From an uncultured bacterium (GTDB lineage Bacteria > Planctomycetota > Phycisphaerae > Phycisphaerales > SM1A02): 5,438 bases of DNA. The notes under the pieces were generated by a model. It had not been told where the DNA came from and did not search any database. It saw only the letters and a program-made list of their open reading frames with translations. The position numbers were made by a program, and so were the translations under genes. The stretch is taken from assembly GCA_903938205.1 (NCBI GenBank), contig CAJACJ010000244.1, forward strand, positions 1-5,438, given 5' to 3'. Of the stretch, positions 1-5,438 are shown in pieces; the first letter of the stretch is position 1; each line of letters starts with the position of its first letter.

Positions 1-1501
1 GCAACGCCTTCAAACGCTCGACATATTTGTCGGTCATGTCGCCACGCTTTGACAGCATTTCGTCAGCGACATCTGGATCATTTCGACCAAACATGCGACT
101 GGCACCGCCATTGAGCAATCCGGCGGAACGCACTGCCTCTTCTTTCAACTGAACTGGCTCTGCCTTGCGAATGGTCTGCGCAATTTTTTCATTCATGCCA
201 ACAAGTTCCGCCATCATTGCAATTTGCATTTCACCGATTGCTGTCAGTGTTTCAGGCGACATGCCTTCAAGTGAAAGCGCTTTTTCAAATGCGCGTTCAG
301 CACGCGTGGGTCGATAGACGCGGGCAAAACCACTTGCCAGCGCTGCTTGCGTGAATCGCTTTGCCTCTTCGGGTGGAAGCGCTCCGGCGATCGCTGTGCG
401 ATATTGTTCATTCACATTACGCACAGCGTTGCGCAGATCAACACCTTTGGATGCAAGATCCTCTAAACTTTTGGCGTCGCTGTTTTGAATAGCAGTCATC
501 ACCTTGCCTTCATTTTGCCCCAAGAATTCACTGCGCTTTTTCAACGCCTCATCCAAGCGAAGCTCATATTCATCAAGCAGCGCCCCGGTGGATGCAATTT
601 GCTCTTTGGTTAAGCCCGCTTCATCAAGCACCGCAAATAAATTCACATTCTCGCCGCTTAAGCGACCGCGACTTAATAACTTTTCCCGGCGCATGAATCG
701 CTCAAATGACTCCCACTTTGCGGTCTGCTCAGACTTGAGAGAAGTTTTAATTTCATCCATAACCTGCCGATCCAAAACACCGCGTTCCTTGCGCCACTTC
801 TCGGCCAACAACGTCATGTCTCCAACAATTTTGCGGGTTTGCGCAGCTTCGCCATTGGTTTCACGTTCGGCGGCAATTTGCTGCGACATTTTATCCATCT
901 GATCCCGGAAATATTGAGAACGTGCTTCCGGTGACATTTCCGTTCCGGAATCCTTTTCAATTTGCTCTATGTCCTTCTGCATGTTCTCACCAAAGCCTTG
1001 GAAACGCTCACGCATATTTCCACCCATGAAACTTTGGAACATGGAGCGCATCAATTCTTGTTGAGCCGCTGAAGCTTTATCGCTGGCCTGTGTGAACGCG
1101 GCTTCATAATCGGTGACCAACGTTTCAACGATCGTGGTTTGACCATCATCAAGTTTCAGTTGCTCTTTAATCAGTGGGACATCGCGTTTCACAATGTAAA
1201 CCTGAAATTGTTCGCGCATTTCGGTGACGGCGCCTAGAGATCTTCCGATACCGCCACCCATTCCTCCGCCCATGCCGCCACCCATTCCAAATCCGCGGCC
1301 ACCTTGGCGCCCGCCGCCTTGACCACCTTGTCCTTGTTGGCGATCAGCTTTCGCATCCGCTGGCGCAGCAGTTGAGGTTGCTGCGGCAGGTGCCTGTGCG
1401 GCGGAACTAGTGCTTGTATTTGGATTTGCAGTGGGAGTATTTTGCGCGAGCGCAACACACACAAAAACAACTGGAGTCATAGCGAATAGGAATTTGTTCA
1501 T
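1..1501 (-). CDS. Exported helix-rich protein with LTxxQ/Spy-like segments, 3'-truncated by window edge
   Basis: The minus-strand frame is open from an ATG at 1501 to the left edge: 500 codons without a stop, C-terminus missing. Residues 1-19 form a signal peptide (basic N-end, hydrophobic core, ALA|QN cleavage site), so the product is probably periplasmic or secreted. Residues 20-56 are an Ala/Thr/Pro/Ser linker, and 57-86 are a Gln/Gly/Arg then Gly-Met-rich stretch. From about 90 on the sequence is charged, Gln/Glu/Lys-rich and predicted mostly alpha-helical or coiled-coil. Segments such as LKLDDGQ (115-121), LKSEQTAKW (255-263), GLTKEQ (296-301) and LPPEEAKRF (375-383) resemble the LTxxQ motifs of Spy/CpxP-type periplasmic proteins. 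They occur in two similar halves, suggesting an internal duplication. The family link is inference, and no function is assigned. An in-frame ATG at 1519 would add six residues (MNVALP) and has a weak AGAAG upstream. I prefer 1501 because it gives the more typical signal peptide. It is transcribed divergently from the 1778 gene. Confidence 0.88.
   Translation of the reverse strand, partial: MNKFLFAMTPVVFVCVALAQNTPTANPNTSTSSAAQAPAAATSTAAPADAKADRQQGQGGQGGGRQGGRGFGMGGGMGGGMGGGIGRSLGAVTEMREQFQVYIVKRDVPLIKEQLKLDDGQTTIVETLVTDYEAAFTQASDKASAAQQELMRSMFQSFMGGNMRERFQGFGENMQKDIEQIEKDSGTEMSPEARSQYFRDQMDKMSQQIAAERETNGEAAQTRKIVGDMTLLAEKWRKERGVLDRQVMDEIKTSLKSEQTAKWESFERFMRREKLLSRGRLSGENVNLFAVLDEAGLTKEQIASTGALLDEYELRLDEALKKRSEFLGQNEGKVMTAIQNSDAKSLEDLASKGVDLRNAVRNVNEQYRTAIAGALPPEEAKRFTQAALASGFARVYRPTRAERAFEKALSLEGMSPETLTAIGEMQIAMMAELVGMNEKIAQTIRKAEPVQLKEEAVRSAGLLNGGASRMFGRNDPDVADEMLSKRGDMTDKYVERLKAL
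1244..1288 (-). repeat. Short 12-bp tandem repeat encoding Gly-Met-Gly-Gly
   Basis: Inside the exported helix-rich protein, residues 72-86 are three 12-bp units encoding GMGG followed by a partial fourth (GIG). Codons vary between units (GGA, GGT and GGC all occur), so the repeat is kept better at protein than at DNA level. It is preceded by a Gln/Gly/Arg-rich part (residues 57-70). The stretch is probably a flexible spacer between the exported N-terminus and the helical body. A methionine-rich metal-binding role is conceivable but unsupported. Confidence 0.75.
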
Positions 1502-1564
1502 GGGTAAGGCAACGTTCATTGGACTTCTATATTGGCTGCATTCCCCTTTTTTCACACAATTCGT

Positions 1565-1578
1565 CAAGATAAATCTTG
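1565..1578. promoter_or_regulatory. Palindrome CAAGAT-AA-ATCTTG, possible operator
   Basis: A perfect inverted repeat with 6-bp arms and a 2-bp centre lies 63 bp upstream of the ATG at 1501. It overlaps a minus-strand -35-like hexamer (TTGACG, plus-strand 1562-1567). Dyads of this size are typical of dimeric repressor sites, and the position would suit control of the leftward gene. A 6-bp-arm palindrome in AT-rich DNA can arise by chance, so the regulatory role is inference. Confidence 0.3.
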
Positions 1579-1684
1579 GAAGTTTTACAATTTAAAATCA
1601 TCTTCTTTCCCGATGAATGTAATAATTATAGGTCTTATAACCGCATTTTAAAATCGCAAGTGCCTTTGAAATCGTTGTTAATGG

Positions 1685-1719
1685 AATTCCAAATTTAAAT
1701 TCCAAACATCTTTTGGAAT
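1685..1719. repeat. Direct and inverted TTCCAAA repeat cluster upstream of the FG-GAP gene
   Basis: AATTCCAAA occurs twice in direct orientation (1685-1693 and 1698-1706, 13 bp apart). The second copy faces an inverted TTTGGAA at 1712-1718. That makes a 7-bp perfect stem with a 5-nt loop (catct). The first copy also includes the 8-bp palindrome GGAATTCC (1683-1690). The cluster ends about 58 bp before the ATG at 1778, within range of a promoter or 5' leader. It may be a regulator-binding array or a leader hairpin. No T-run follows the stem in either direction, so it is not an intrinsic terminator. Confidence 0.45.
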
Positions 1720-1763
1720 CTTCCCATTTACCCATCACATGTAGACCTCTTGCATCGGATACT

Positions 1764-1768
1764 GAGAG
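1764..1768 (+). promoter_or_regulatory. Probable ribosome binding site of the 1778 gene
   Basis: GAGAG lies 9 nt before the ATG at 1778. It is a modest purine-rich match to a Shine-Dalgarno sequence, but the best one seen at any start in this window. It supports the ATG at 1778, which also gives a well-formed signal peptide. Confidence 0.45.
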
Positions 1769-1777
1769 AACCAACAC

Positions 1778-4231
1778 ATGCAATGGCTCACAAAAAATAT
1801 CTTGCCGCTATTGATTGCCTGCATTTTAAGCATGGCCTCGGTATCCCATGCCGGTTGGGTGATTAAAGACAAACTCAACGCGTTCCCAGCTCTTGCCAAA
1901 GAAAAATTTGGTTGTTCAGTCGCTACAGATGGAAATTGGCTCGCTGTTGGAGCAAGTGATACGGCGATTGTTGGCTTTCGATCAACTGGCGCCGTTCATT
2001 TATTTGAACGCGTTGGCGATCAATGGTTTTTGCGGCAAACAGTATTTCATCCAACTCCAAGCACGTATCAAGCGTTTGGAAATTCCATTGCGCTGCGACA
2101 AGATCATCTTGTCGTTGGTTCATGGGGCAGCAATGGATATTCGGGAAGTGTGTTTGTATTCACGCTGGGTGCGAATGGTCGTTGGACACCTGCATCCACT
2201 TTAAATGCAAGCGACCCCCAACCTTCCAAGCCCGCGCTTTTTGGCTGGAATGTTTCTCTTGATATGCCCGCGACAGGAACAGGCGTGATTGCTGTGGGCA
2301 GAGTGAATGATGGAGCGCTGAGCACTGGAGCCGTATATGTATTTGAAGGGCGCAACGAAACATGGAGCCAAGTTGCCAAACTTTCGGCAAGCGATGCCGC
2401 CCGATCCGATCAACTTGGTACCTGCGTCTCTGTTCGAAATGGAACCATTGTCGCTGGCGTTCCACGAAGGCGCGTGGCGTACATTTTCACGCGCTCGCTG
2501 TCGGGATCAACACCCGTGTGGAGCCAGGCCGCAAAAATTTCGCCTTCATTTGTGGCGACTGGTGATAATTTTGGTTACAGCGTTGCAAGCGCCGGAAGTT
2601 TTGTTGCCATTGGAGCACCGAATCGCGCCGGCACCAACAATGAAAATCGCGCGGGAGCGGTCACTGTGTTTTACAACACTGGAGGCAATGGAACTCTTTG
2701 GTTGGAAGGCGCGACACTCACGGCGCGCAACCCTGCAGCGAATGATTTATTTGGTTACTCCATTGGTGTTTCCACGCTTCCAAATTCATCGCAAGGAATT
2801 CTGGTCGCTTCGGCGCCATCATGTGATACTGAAAACATGAACTCCGGAGCGGCATTTTCGTTTCGCGGATCCGCAAATTCGTGGAGCATGGACGACTCGG
2901 ATCTGTGGACCAAGGTCGCGTTGACCAACCAAAATATTGGCAAGTCTTTGGGCATTTCCGCAGATGGTTCCGTTGCGGTATTGGCCACCGATGGTCCAAC
3001 CGGTTCTATTGGCGGCGCATTTCCATTTCAATACGATCCATCATCTTCTAGTGGAAACGGAATGATTGGCGGTGGAAGCACAGACGGATCCACTGGAGGC
3101 ACCACCGACGGAACGAGTGGCGGAACTACAGGTGGAACCACGGGTGGAACTACAGGCGGAACTACAGGAGGAACTACGGGTGGAAGCACAGGTGGAGGAA
3201 GTAGTGGTGACACAACAGGTGGACCATCGGAAGATCCAACAAGTGGAGATTTTGGAAAAGGTGGAAATGTGCGATCACTCAATTCGCTTCCACCCTTGTA
3301 CAACAACATTGGATTGGTGACCAACACAGTGATTGCCGACAATGCCGTAGCCAAGGTTTTGTACGGAATGCAAATTGCATATGACAACGCGCTTCAACCA
3401 GATATTCAAGCAAGCACGCTATCGCTTGCGACGTATCCAGACAATTTAAGACTGTTCGCAGTAGCCGACAGCAATGGCGATGGAGGCAGTGATTTCTTGT
3501 GGCAAGATCGATCAACAAATGAAGTTGTTCTGTGGACACGCGATGGCGCAACCATTAAATCAAAAACGGTGGTGTCATCCCCCGCAGCTGGCTTCGCCGC
3601 TGTTGCCGCTTACGACGTAGAAGCTGATGGAAGCGCCGCGGATATTTTGCTTGTCAATCCTGCAACCGCGACATTGCGCGTGGTGACTATGGGTGACGCC
3701 GTCGCGTCAAGCACTACGGATTTAATTATGCCGAGTGGCGTGTGGCGCCCGGTTCCGTTTCCATTCATTGCTAATTCTGTTTTAATTAGACATCCACAAA
3801 CGGGCGAACTGCGCCGCATCACCATGCCAGGTCGCGGTGTTGCATCGCGCACTCTTGCTGTTGGTTCACCACCGGCCAATTATGAAATTCAAGCGATTGG
3901 AGATCTCGACGCCGATGGTCAATCCGATATCGTGGCTAGCAGTAGAGAAGACGATCAAGTTCGTTTTTACTTGATGAATGGAAATTCTATTTCGCAAGTG
4001 TGCACTGGCCTGTTCACCGCCCATTGGGATGTGCAGGGCATGTATGACTGGGATGGCAACGGCGTCAATGACTTGGTGGTGAGTGAATCTGGCGGAGATC
4101 GCAGAGTTGTGGTGCTGTATATGGAAGTCAAAACGTATGCGAACGGCTCAATAAGTATTCCACAAATCAAGAGCAATCAGGTTCTTGGCAGACTTGCCGT
4201 TGGCGAAGTTGTGGGCTTAGGCATTCGTTGA
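1778..4231 (+). CDS. Secreted FG-GAP/VCBS repeat protein with two propeller-like modules
   Basis: The 817-residue product starts with a clear signal peptide (residues 1-25, SHA|GW). Residues 44-417 hold seven repeats of the FG-GAP_2 style, each opening with FGxSVA-like and ending in GAVxVF-like residues. They begin near 44, 100, 155, 213, 265, 325 and 388. The spacing of 52-63 residues and the count of seven fit one full seven-bladed beta-propeller. Repeats 4 and 7 are degenerate at the FG. Residues 437-472 are a Gly/Thr linker made by a 12-bp tandem repeat, extended by Gly/Ser/Pro to about 500. Residues ~555-800 hold a second module of five ~48-residue VCBS/FG-GAP_3-like repeats with calcium-type Asp loops: DSNGDG (564), DVEADG (613), DLDADG (709) and DWDGNG (757). 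Such domains usually act in adhesion or ligand binding outside the cytoplasm. No enzyme motif, transmembrane anchor or C-terminal sorting signal is visible, so the substrate is unknown. Its 3' end overlaps the convergent hydrolase gene by 15 bp. Confidence 0.95.
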   Translation: MQWLTKNILPLLIACILSMASVSHAGWVIKDKLNAFPALAKEKFGCSVATDGNWLAVGASDTAIVGFRSTGAVHLFERVGDQWFLRQTVFHPTPSTYQAFGNSIALRQDHLVVGSWGSNGYSGSVFVFTLGANGRWTPASTLNASDPQPSKPALFGWNVSLDMPATGTGVIAVGRVNDGALSTGAVYVFEGRNETWSQVAKLSASDAARSDQLGTCVSVRNGTIVAGVPRRRVAYIFTRSLSGSTPVWSQAAKISPSFVATGDNFGYSVASAGSFVAIGAPNRAGTNNENRAGAVTVFYNTGGNGTLWLEGATLTARNPAANDLFGYSIGVSTLPNSSQGILVASAPSCDTENMNSGAAFSFRGSANSWSMDDSDLWTKVALTNQNIGKSLGISADGSVAVLATDGPTGSIGGAFPFQYDPSSSSGNGMIGGGSTDGSTGGTTDGTSGGTTGGTTGGTTGGTTGGTTGGSTGGGSSGDTTGGPSEDPTSGDFGKGGNVRSLNSLPPLYNNIGLVTNTVIADNAVAKVLYGMQIAYDNALQPDIQASTLSLATYPDNLRLFAVADSNGDGGSDFLWQDRSTNEVVLWTRDGATIKSKTVVSSPAAGFAAVAAYDVEADGSAADILLVNPATATLRVVTMGDAVASSTTDLIMPSGVWRPVPFPFIANSVLIRHPQTGELRRITMPGRGVASRTLAVGSPPANYEIQAIGDLDADGQSDIVASSREDDQVRFYLMNGNSISQVCTGLFTAHWDVQGMYDWDGNGVNDLVVSESGGDRRVVVLYMEVKTYANGSISIPQIKSNQVLGRLAVGEVVGLGIR
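3086..3193 (+). repeat. 12-bp coding tandem repeat, nine units (Gly-Thr-Thr-Gly linker)
   Basis: Nine consecutive in-frame 12-bp units follow the pattern GGN-A/TCN-ACN-GGN. They encode GSTG, GTTD, GTSG, then five GTTG and a final GSTG (residues 437-472 of the FG-GAP protein). Units 4-8 (3122-3181) are the most alike, for example GGAACTACAGGC and GGAACTACAGGA, differing only at third positions. The pattern suggests recent expansion by slippage or unequal exchange in the centre, with older diverged units at the edges. Because the unit is a multiple of three, copy-number change would lengthen or shorten the linker without shifting the frame. The linker joins two propeller-like modules. Confidence 0.9.
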
Positions 4232-5170
4232 GTAAAAGCGAAGAGCGCCCTGCAAGTTCATTCGCACAAAATAGTCCCCCAAAAATTTCGCATTGTTCTG
4301 AGCTGAAACGCCCGCGGCAACCGCTTTGGGATGAAGCCAATTTTTATATTCATGAATCGCCTGCGAAAGGGCGACTTGATATGCATCACTTTCACGCGCG
4401 CCGCTTGCAATAATGACGGCGGCTAATCTTTGTAGCAACGCGGACTCTTCTTCAAGACGCGCTTGGACACGATCAATGAATTGACGCGCGGCGGCAGTAG
4501 TGCTGGATTGAAGCCCGCCGTGCGTCAGCCAGAGATGCGTTGGCGCGGTGTCGCGCAGGCGCTGCAGACTGTGCTTCCACGCAAGCGGATCGAATTCCGG
4601 TGGTGGCGTTGGAATAGAAATGAAATTGCTGTTGGGCACAGCGATACCCAGCGCGTCACCCACAAATACGTGGCGTTCATCCGCGTGCTCAAGCAACCAC
4701 GCATGGTGATGGCGCGCATGTCCGGGAGTTTCAATGGCGCGAAATGCAAGACCGGCAGCGGAAACAATTTGTCCGTCAGATACGGCAAGTACTTGCGGTT
4801 CTGGAGTTGGCCACAGATCGCCGTAGAAGCGCTCATACATTTCACCGTGCACGCGGCGACTGCTTGCAAGCAACTTTGTGGGATTAATTAAATGCGGCAC
4901 CCCAAATGAATGAACCCACACTCGCGAGTCGCCCGCCGCGAAATGTCCGGCCGCACCGGCGTGATCCAAATGAATATGCGTGAGCAACAGATCCATGATT
5001 TGAGTTGGATGAACGCCGCGTTGCTCAAGTTGCGTTTCAAGCGCGGGCCACGTTGCGGCCGTGCCAGATTCAACCAACGTAAAACCCGCCGGTCCTTCAA
5101 TGAAAAAAACATTGGCGGCACCAGCAAGATCCAAATATCCAACATCAATGGCTTGAATTTGGAATGTCAT
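4217..5170 (-). CDS. Metallo-beta-lactamase-fold hydrolase (glyoxalase II-like)
   Basis: The 317-residue protein has the full class-type metal set of the metallo-beta-lactamase superfamily. This is THIHLDH (His65, His67, Asp69, His70), His151 in TPGH, Asp172 in VGDA and His217 in LTHGG. The order and spacing match hydroxyacylglutathione-hydrolase-like enzymes that bind two metal ions, usually zinc or iron, and hydrolyse thioesters or other esters. No signal peptide is seen, so it is probably cytoplasmic. Residues ~225-317 form an extra helical C-terminal region that may set substrate specificity. The usual DTG before the active site is ESG here (34-36). The ATG at 5170 lies 22 bp after the glycerol-3-phosphate dehydrogenase stop, with no evident Shine-Dalgarno, suggesting co-transcription. 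The exact substrate cannot be read from sequence, and a lactonase or other hydrolase is possible. The stop codon lies inside the end of the convergent FG-GAP gene. Confidence 0.93.
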   Translation of the reverse strand: MTFQIQAIDVGYLDLAGAANVFFIEGPAGFTLVESGTAATWPALETQLEQRGVHPTQIMDLLLTHIHLDHAGAAGHFAAGDSRVWVHSFGVPHLINPTKLLASSRRVHGEMYERFYGDLWPTPEPQVLAVSDGQIVSAAGLAFRAIETPGHARHHHAWLLEHADERHVFVGDALGIAVPNSNFISIPTPPPEFDPLAWKHSLQRLRDTAPTHLWLTHGGLQSSTTAAARQFIDRVQARLEEESALLQRLAAVIIASGARESDAYQVALSQAIHEYKNWLHPKAVAAGVSAQNNAKFLGDYFVRMNLQGALRFYSTNA

Positions 5171-5192
5171 TGGGCGGCAGTGGAGAATAAAT

Positions 5193-5438
5193 TCATGTCA
5201 ACAAGTAATGCCGCGCAAGGTGGGCAAATTGCGCGGTTTGCTCCGCGGCCCAGGCGCGATCGTGGCCAAGTTCCTGAGCCAGCAATTGCGCCACTGCGGC
5301 GGAACATTCCAAGGCGGCCTTGGCGTCGAGCAACAGTGAACGCGTTCGGCGCGACAGAACATCTTCAAGCGTGCGAGCTTGCTCCATGCGGGCGGCCCAC
5401 GCCACCACCACCATGCTGTACGGAAGCCGAGCGTGCAA
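5193..5438 (-). CDS. glpD: FAD-dependent glycerol-3-phosphate dehydrogenase, C-terminal end (5' part outside window)
   Basis: Only the last 81 codons and the stop are in the window, and the frame runs off the right edge. The edge codon is TTG, almost certainly an internal Leu rather than a start. The stretch WAARMEQARTLEDVLSRRTR (about residues 14-33 of the visible part), followed by SLLLDAKAALE, matches the helical C-terminal domain of GlpD. In these proteins WAxRxExARTxxDxLxRRTR is strongly conserved. GlpD oxidises sn-glycerol-3-phosphate to dihydroxyacetone phosphate and passes electrons to the quinone pool at the inner membrane face. The FAD-binding part is not visible. The gene is followed after 22 bp by the hydrolase on the same strand, so the two probably form an operon. 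The symbol rests on the C-terminal domain alone. Confidence 0.87.
   Translation of the reverse strand: MHARLPYSMVVVAWAARMEQARTLEDVLSRRTRSLLLDAKAALECSAAVAQLLAQELGHDRAWAAEQTAQFAHLARHYLLT

Larger units (their letters stand above)
1502..1777. other. AT-rich divergent intergenic region
   Basis: This 276-bp gap lies between two divergently transcribed genes for exported proteins and must hold both promoters. It is markedly richer in A+T than the flanking genes. It contains a 14-bp palindrome near the left gene and a cluster of TTCCAAA repeats near the right gene, listed separately. No sigma-70 box pair is convincing for either gene. On the minus strand TTGACG (plus-strand 1562-1567) is a good -35-like hexamer, but the AATATA at 1528-1533 is too far away (28 bp) to pair with it. 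A 61-codon minus-strand frame (1598-1783) fills much of the gap and is discussed as a finding rather than called a gene. No structural RNA was recognised. Confidence 0.7.

Noticed and set aside
504..902. 132-codon plus-strand frame, Ser-rich
   Set aside because: It lies entirely antisense to the long exported protein, whose frame has a signal peptide and coherent helical composition. The Ser-rich product matches no recognised family and looks like a reverse-strand shadow.
1700..1718. Hairpin TTCCAAA-catct-TTTGGAA as an intrinsic terminator
   Set aside because: The stem is AT-rich, no T-run follows on either strand, and it sits between divergent 5' ends where no terminator is expected.
3086..3193. 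Tandem repeat as a CRISPR array
   Set aside because: Units are 12 bp, contiguous without spacers, and keep one reading frame inside a long gene.
3066..3320. 84-codon plus-strand frame with a Glu/Leu/Val-rich repeat
   Set aside because: It is the shifted reading of the same linker repeat. The in-frame product of the FG-GAP gene continues through it with domains on both sides.
3028..3387. 119-codon minus-strand frame with a Val-Val-Pro-Pro repeat
   Set aside because: The Pro-rich repeat is only the antisense reading of the 12-bp Gly-Thr linker repeat in the FG-GAP gene. The repeat keeps any frame open, so length here is not evidence of coding.
4463..4891. 142-codon plus-strand frame opposite the hydrolase
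   Set aside because: The minus-strand frame here carries the complete metallo-beta-lactamase metal set, so the opposite frame is a shadow with no recognisable domain.
5436..5438. TTG at the right edge as a start codon for the last minus-strand frame
   Set aside because: The frame continues off the window and the protein matches the C-terminal end of a ~500-residue enzyme. The TTG is an internal leucine.

Overview
The window carries four protein genes and one AT-rich intergenic gap. Three things point to a Gram-negative, heterotrophic, environmental bacterium. Two long exported proteins have Gly-rich low-complexity stretches, one protein is built from FG-GAP/VCBS-type repeats, and clear Shine-Dalgarno sites are mostly absent. 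A planctomycete (Phycisphaerae-like) origin fits this style, but that is inference from protein style and no marker gene here proves it. Coding base composition is roughly balanced, and the gap is clearly AT-rich.

Layout, left to right. (1) Positions 1-1501, minus strand: an exported, helix-rich, Gln/Glu/Lys-rich protein of at least 500 residues, cut by the left edge. It has a Gly-Met-rich stretch near its N-terminus and segments resembling the LTxxQ/Spy type. (2) Positions 1502-1777: a divergent intergenic region with a 14-bp palindrome, a cluster of direct and inverted TTCCAAA repeats, and a doubtful 61-codon minus-strand frame. (3) Positions 1778-4231, plus strand: an 817-residue secreted protein. 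Its N-terminal half has seven FG-GAP-type repeats (a likely complete seven-bladed propeller). A linker of 12-bp tandem repeats follows, then a second module of five ~48-residue repeats with Asp-rich calcium-type loops. (4) Positions 4217-5170, minus strand: a 317-residue metallo-beta-lactamase-fold hydrolase with a full metal-binding residue set, converging on and overlapping the end of gene 3 by 15 bp. (5) Positions 5193-5438, minus strand: the C-terminal 81 residues of an aerobic-type FAD glycerol-3-phosphate dehydrogenase (GlpD), 22 bp upstream of the hydrolase and probably co-transcribed with it.

Functionally there are two unrelated blocks. On the left is a divergent pair of envelope or exported proteins sharing one regulatory gap. 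On the right is a metabolic pair read toward them: glycerol-3-phosphate oxidation plus a glyoxalase-II-like hydrolase. No mobile element, CRISPR array, tRNA, rRNA or convincing intrinsic terminator was seen. The most unusual items are the two-module repeat architecture of gene 3, with its repeat linker and degenerate middle blade, and the repeat-rich divergent control region.
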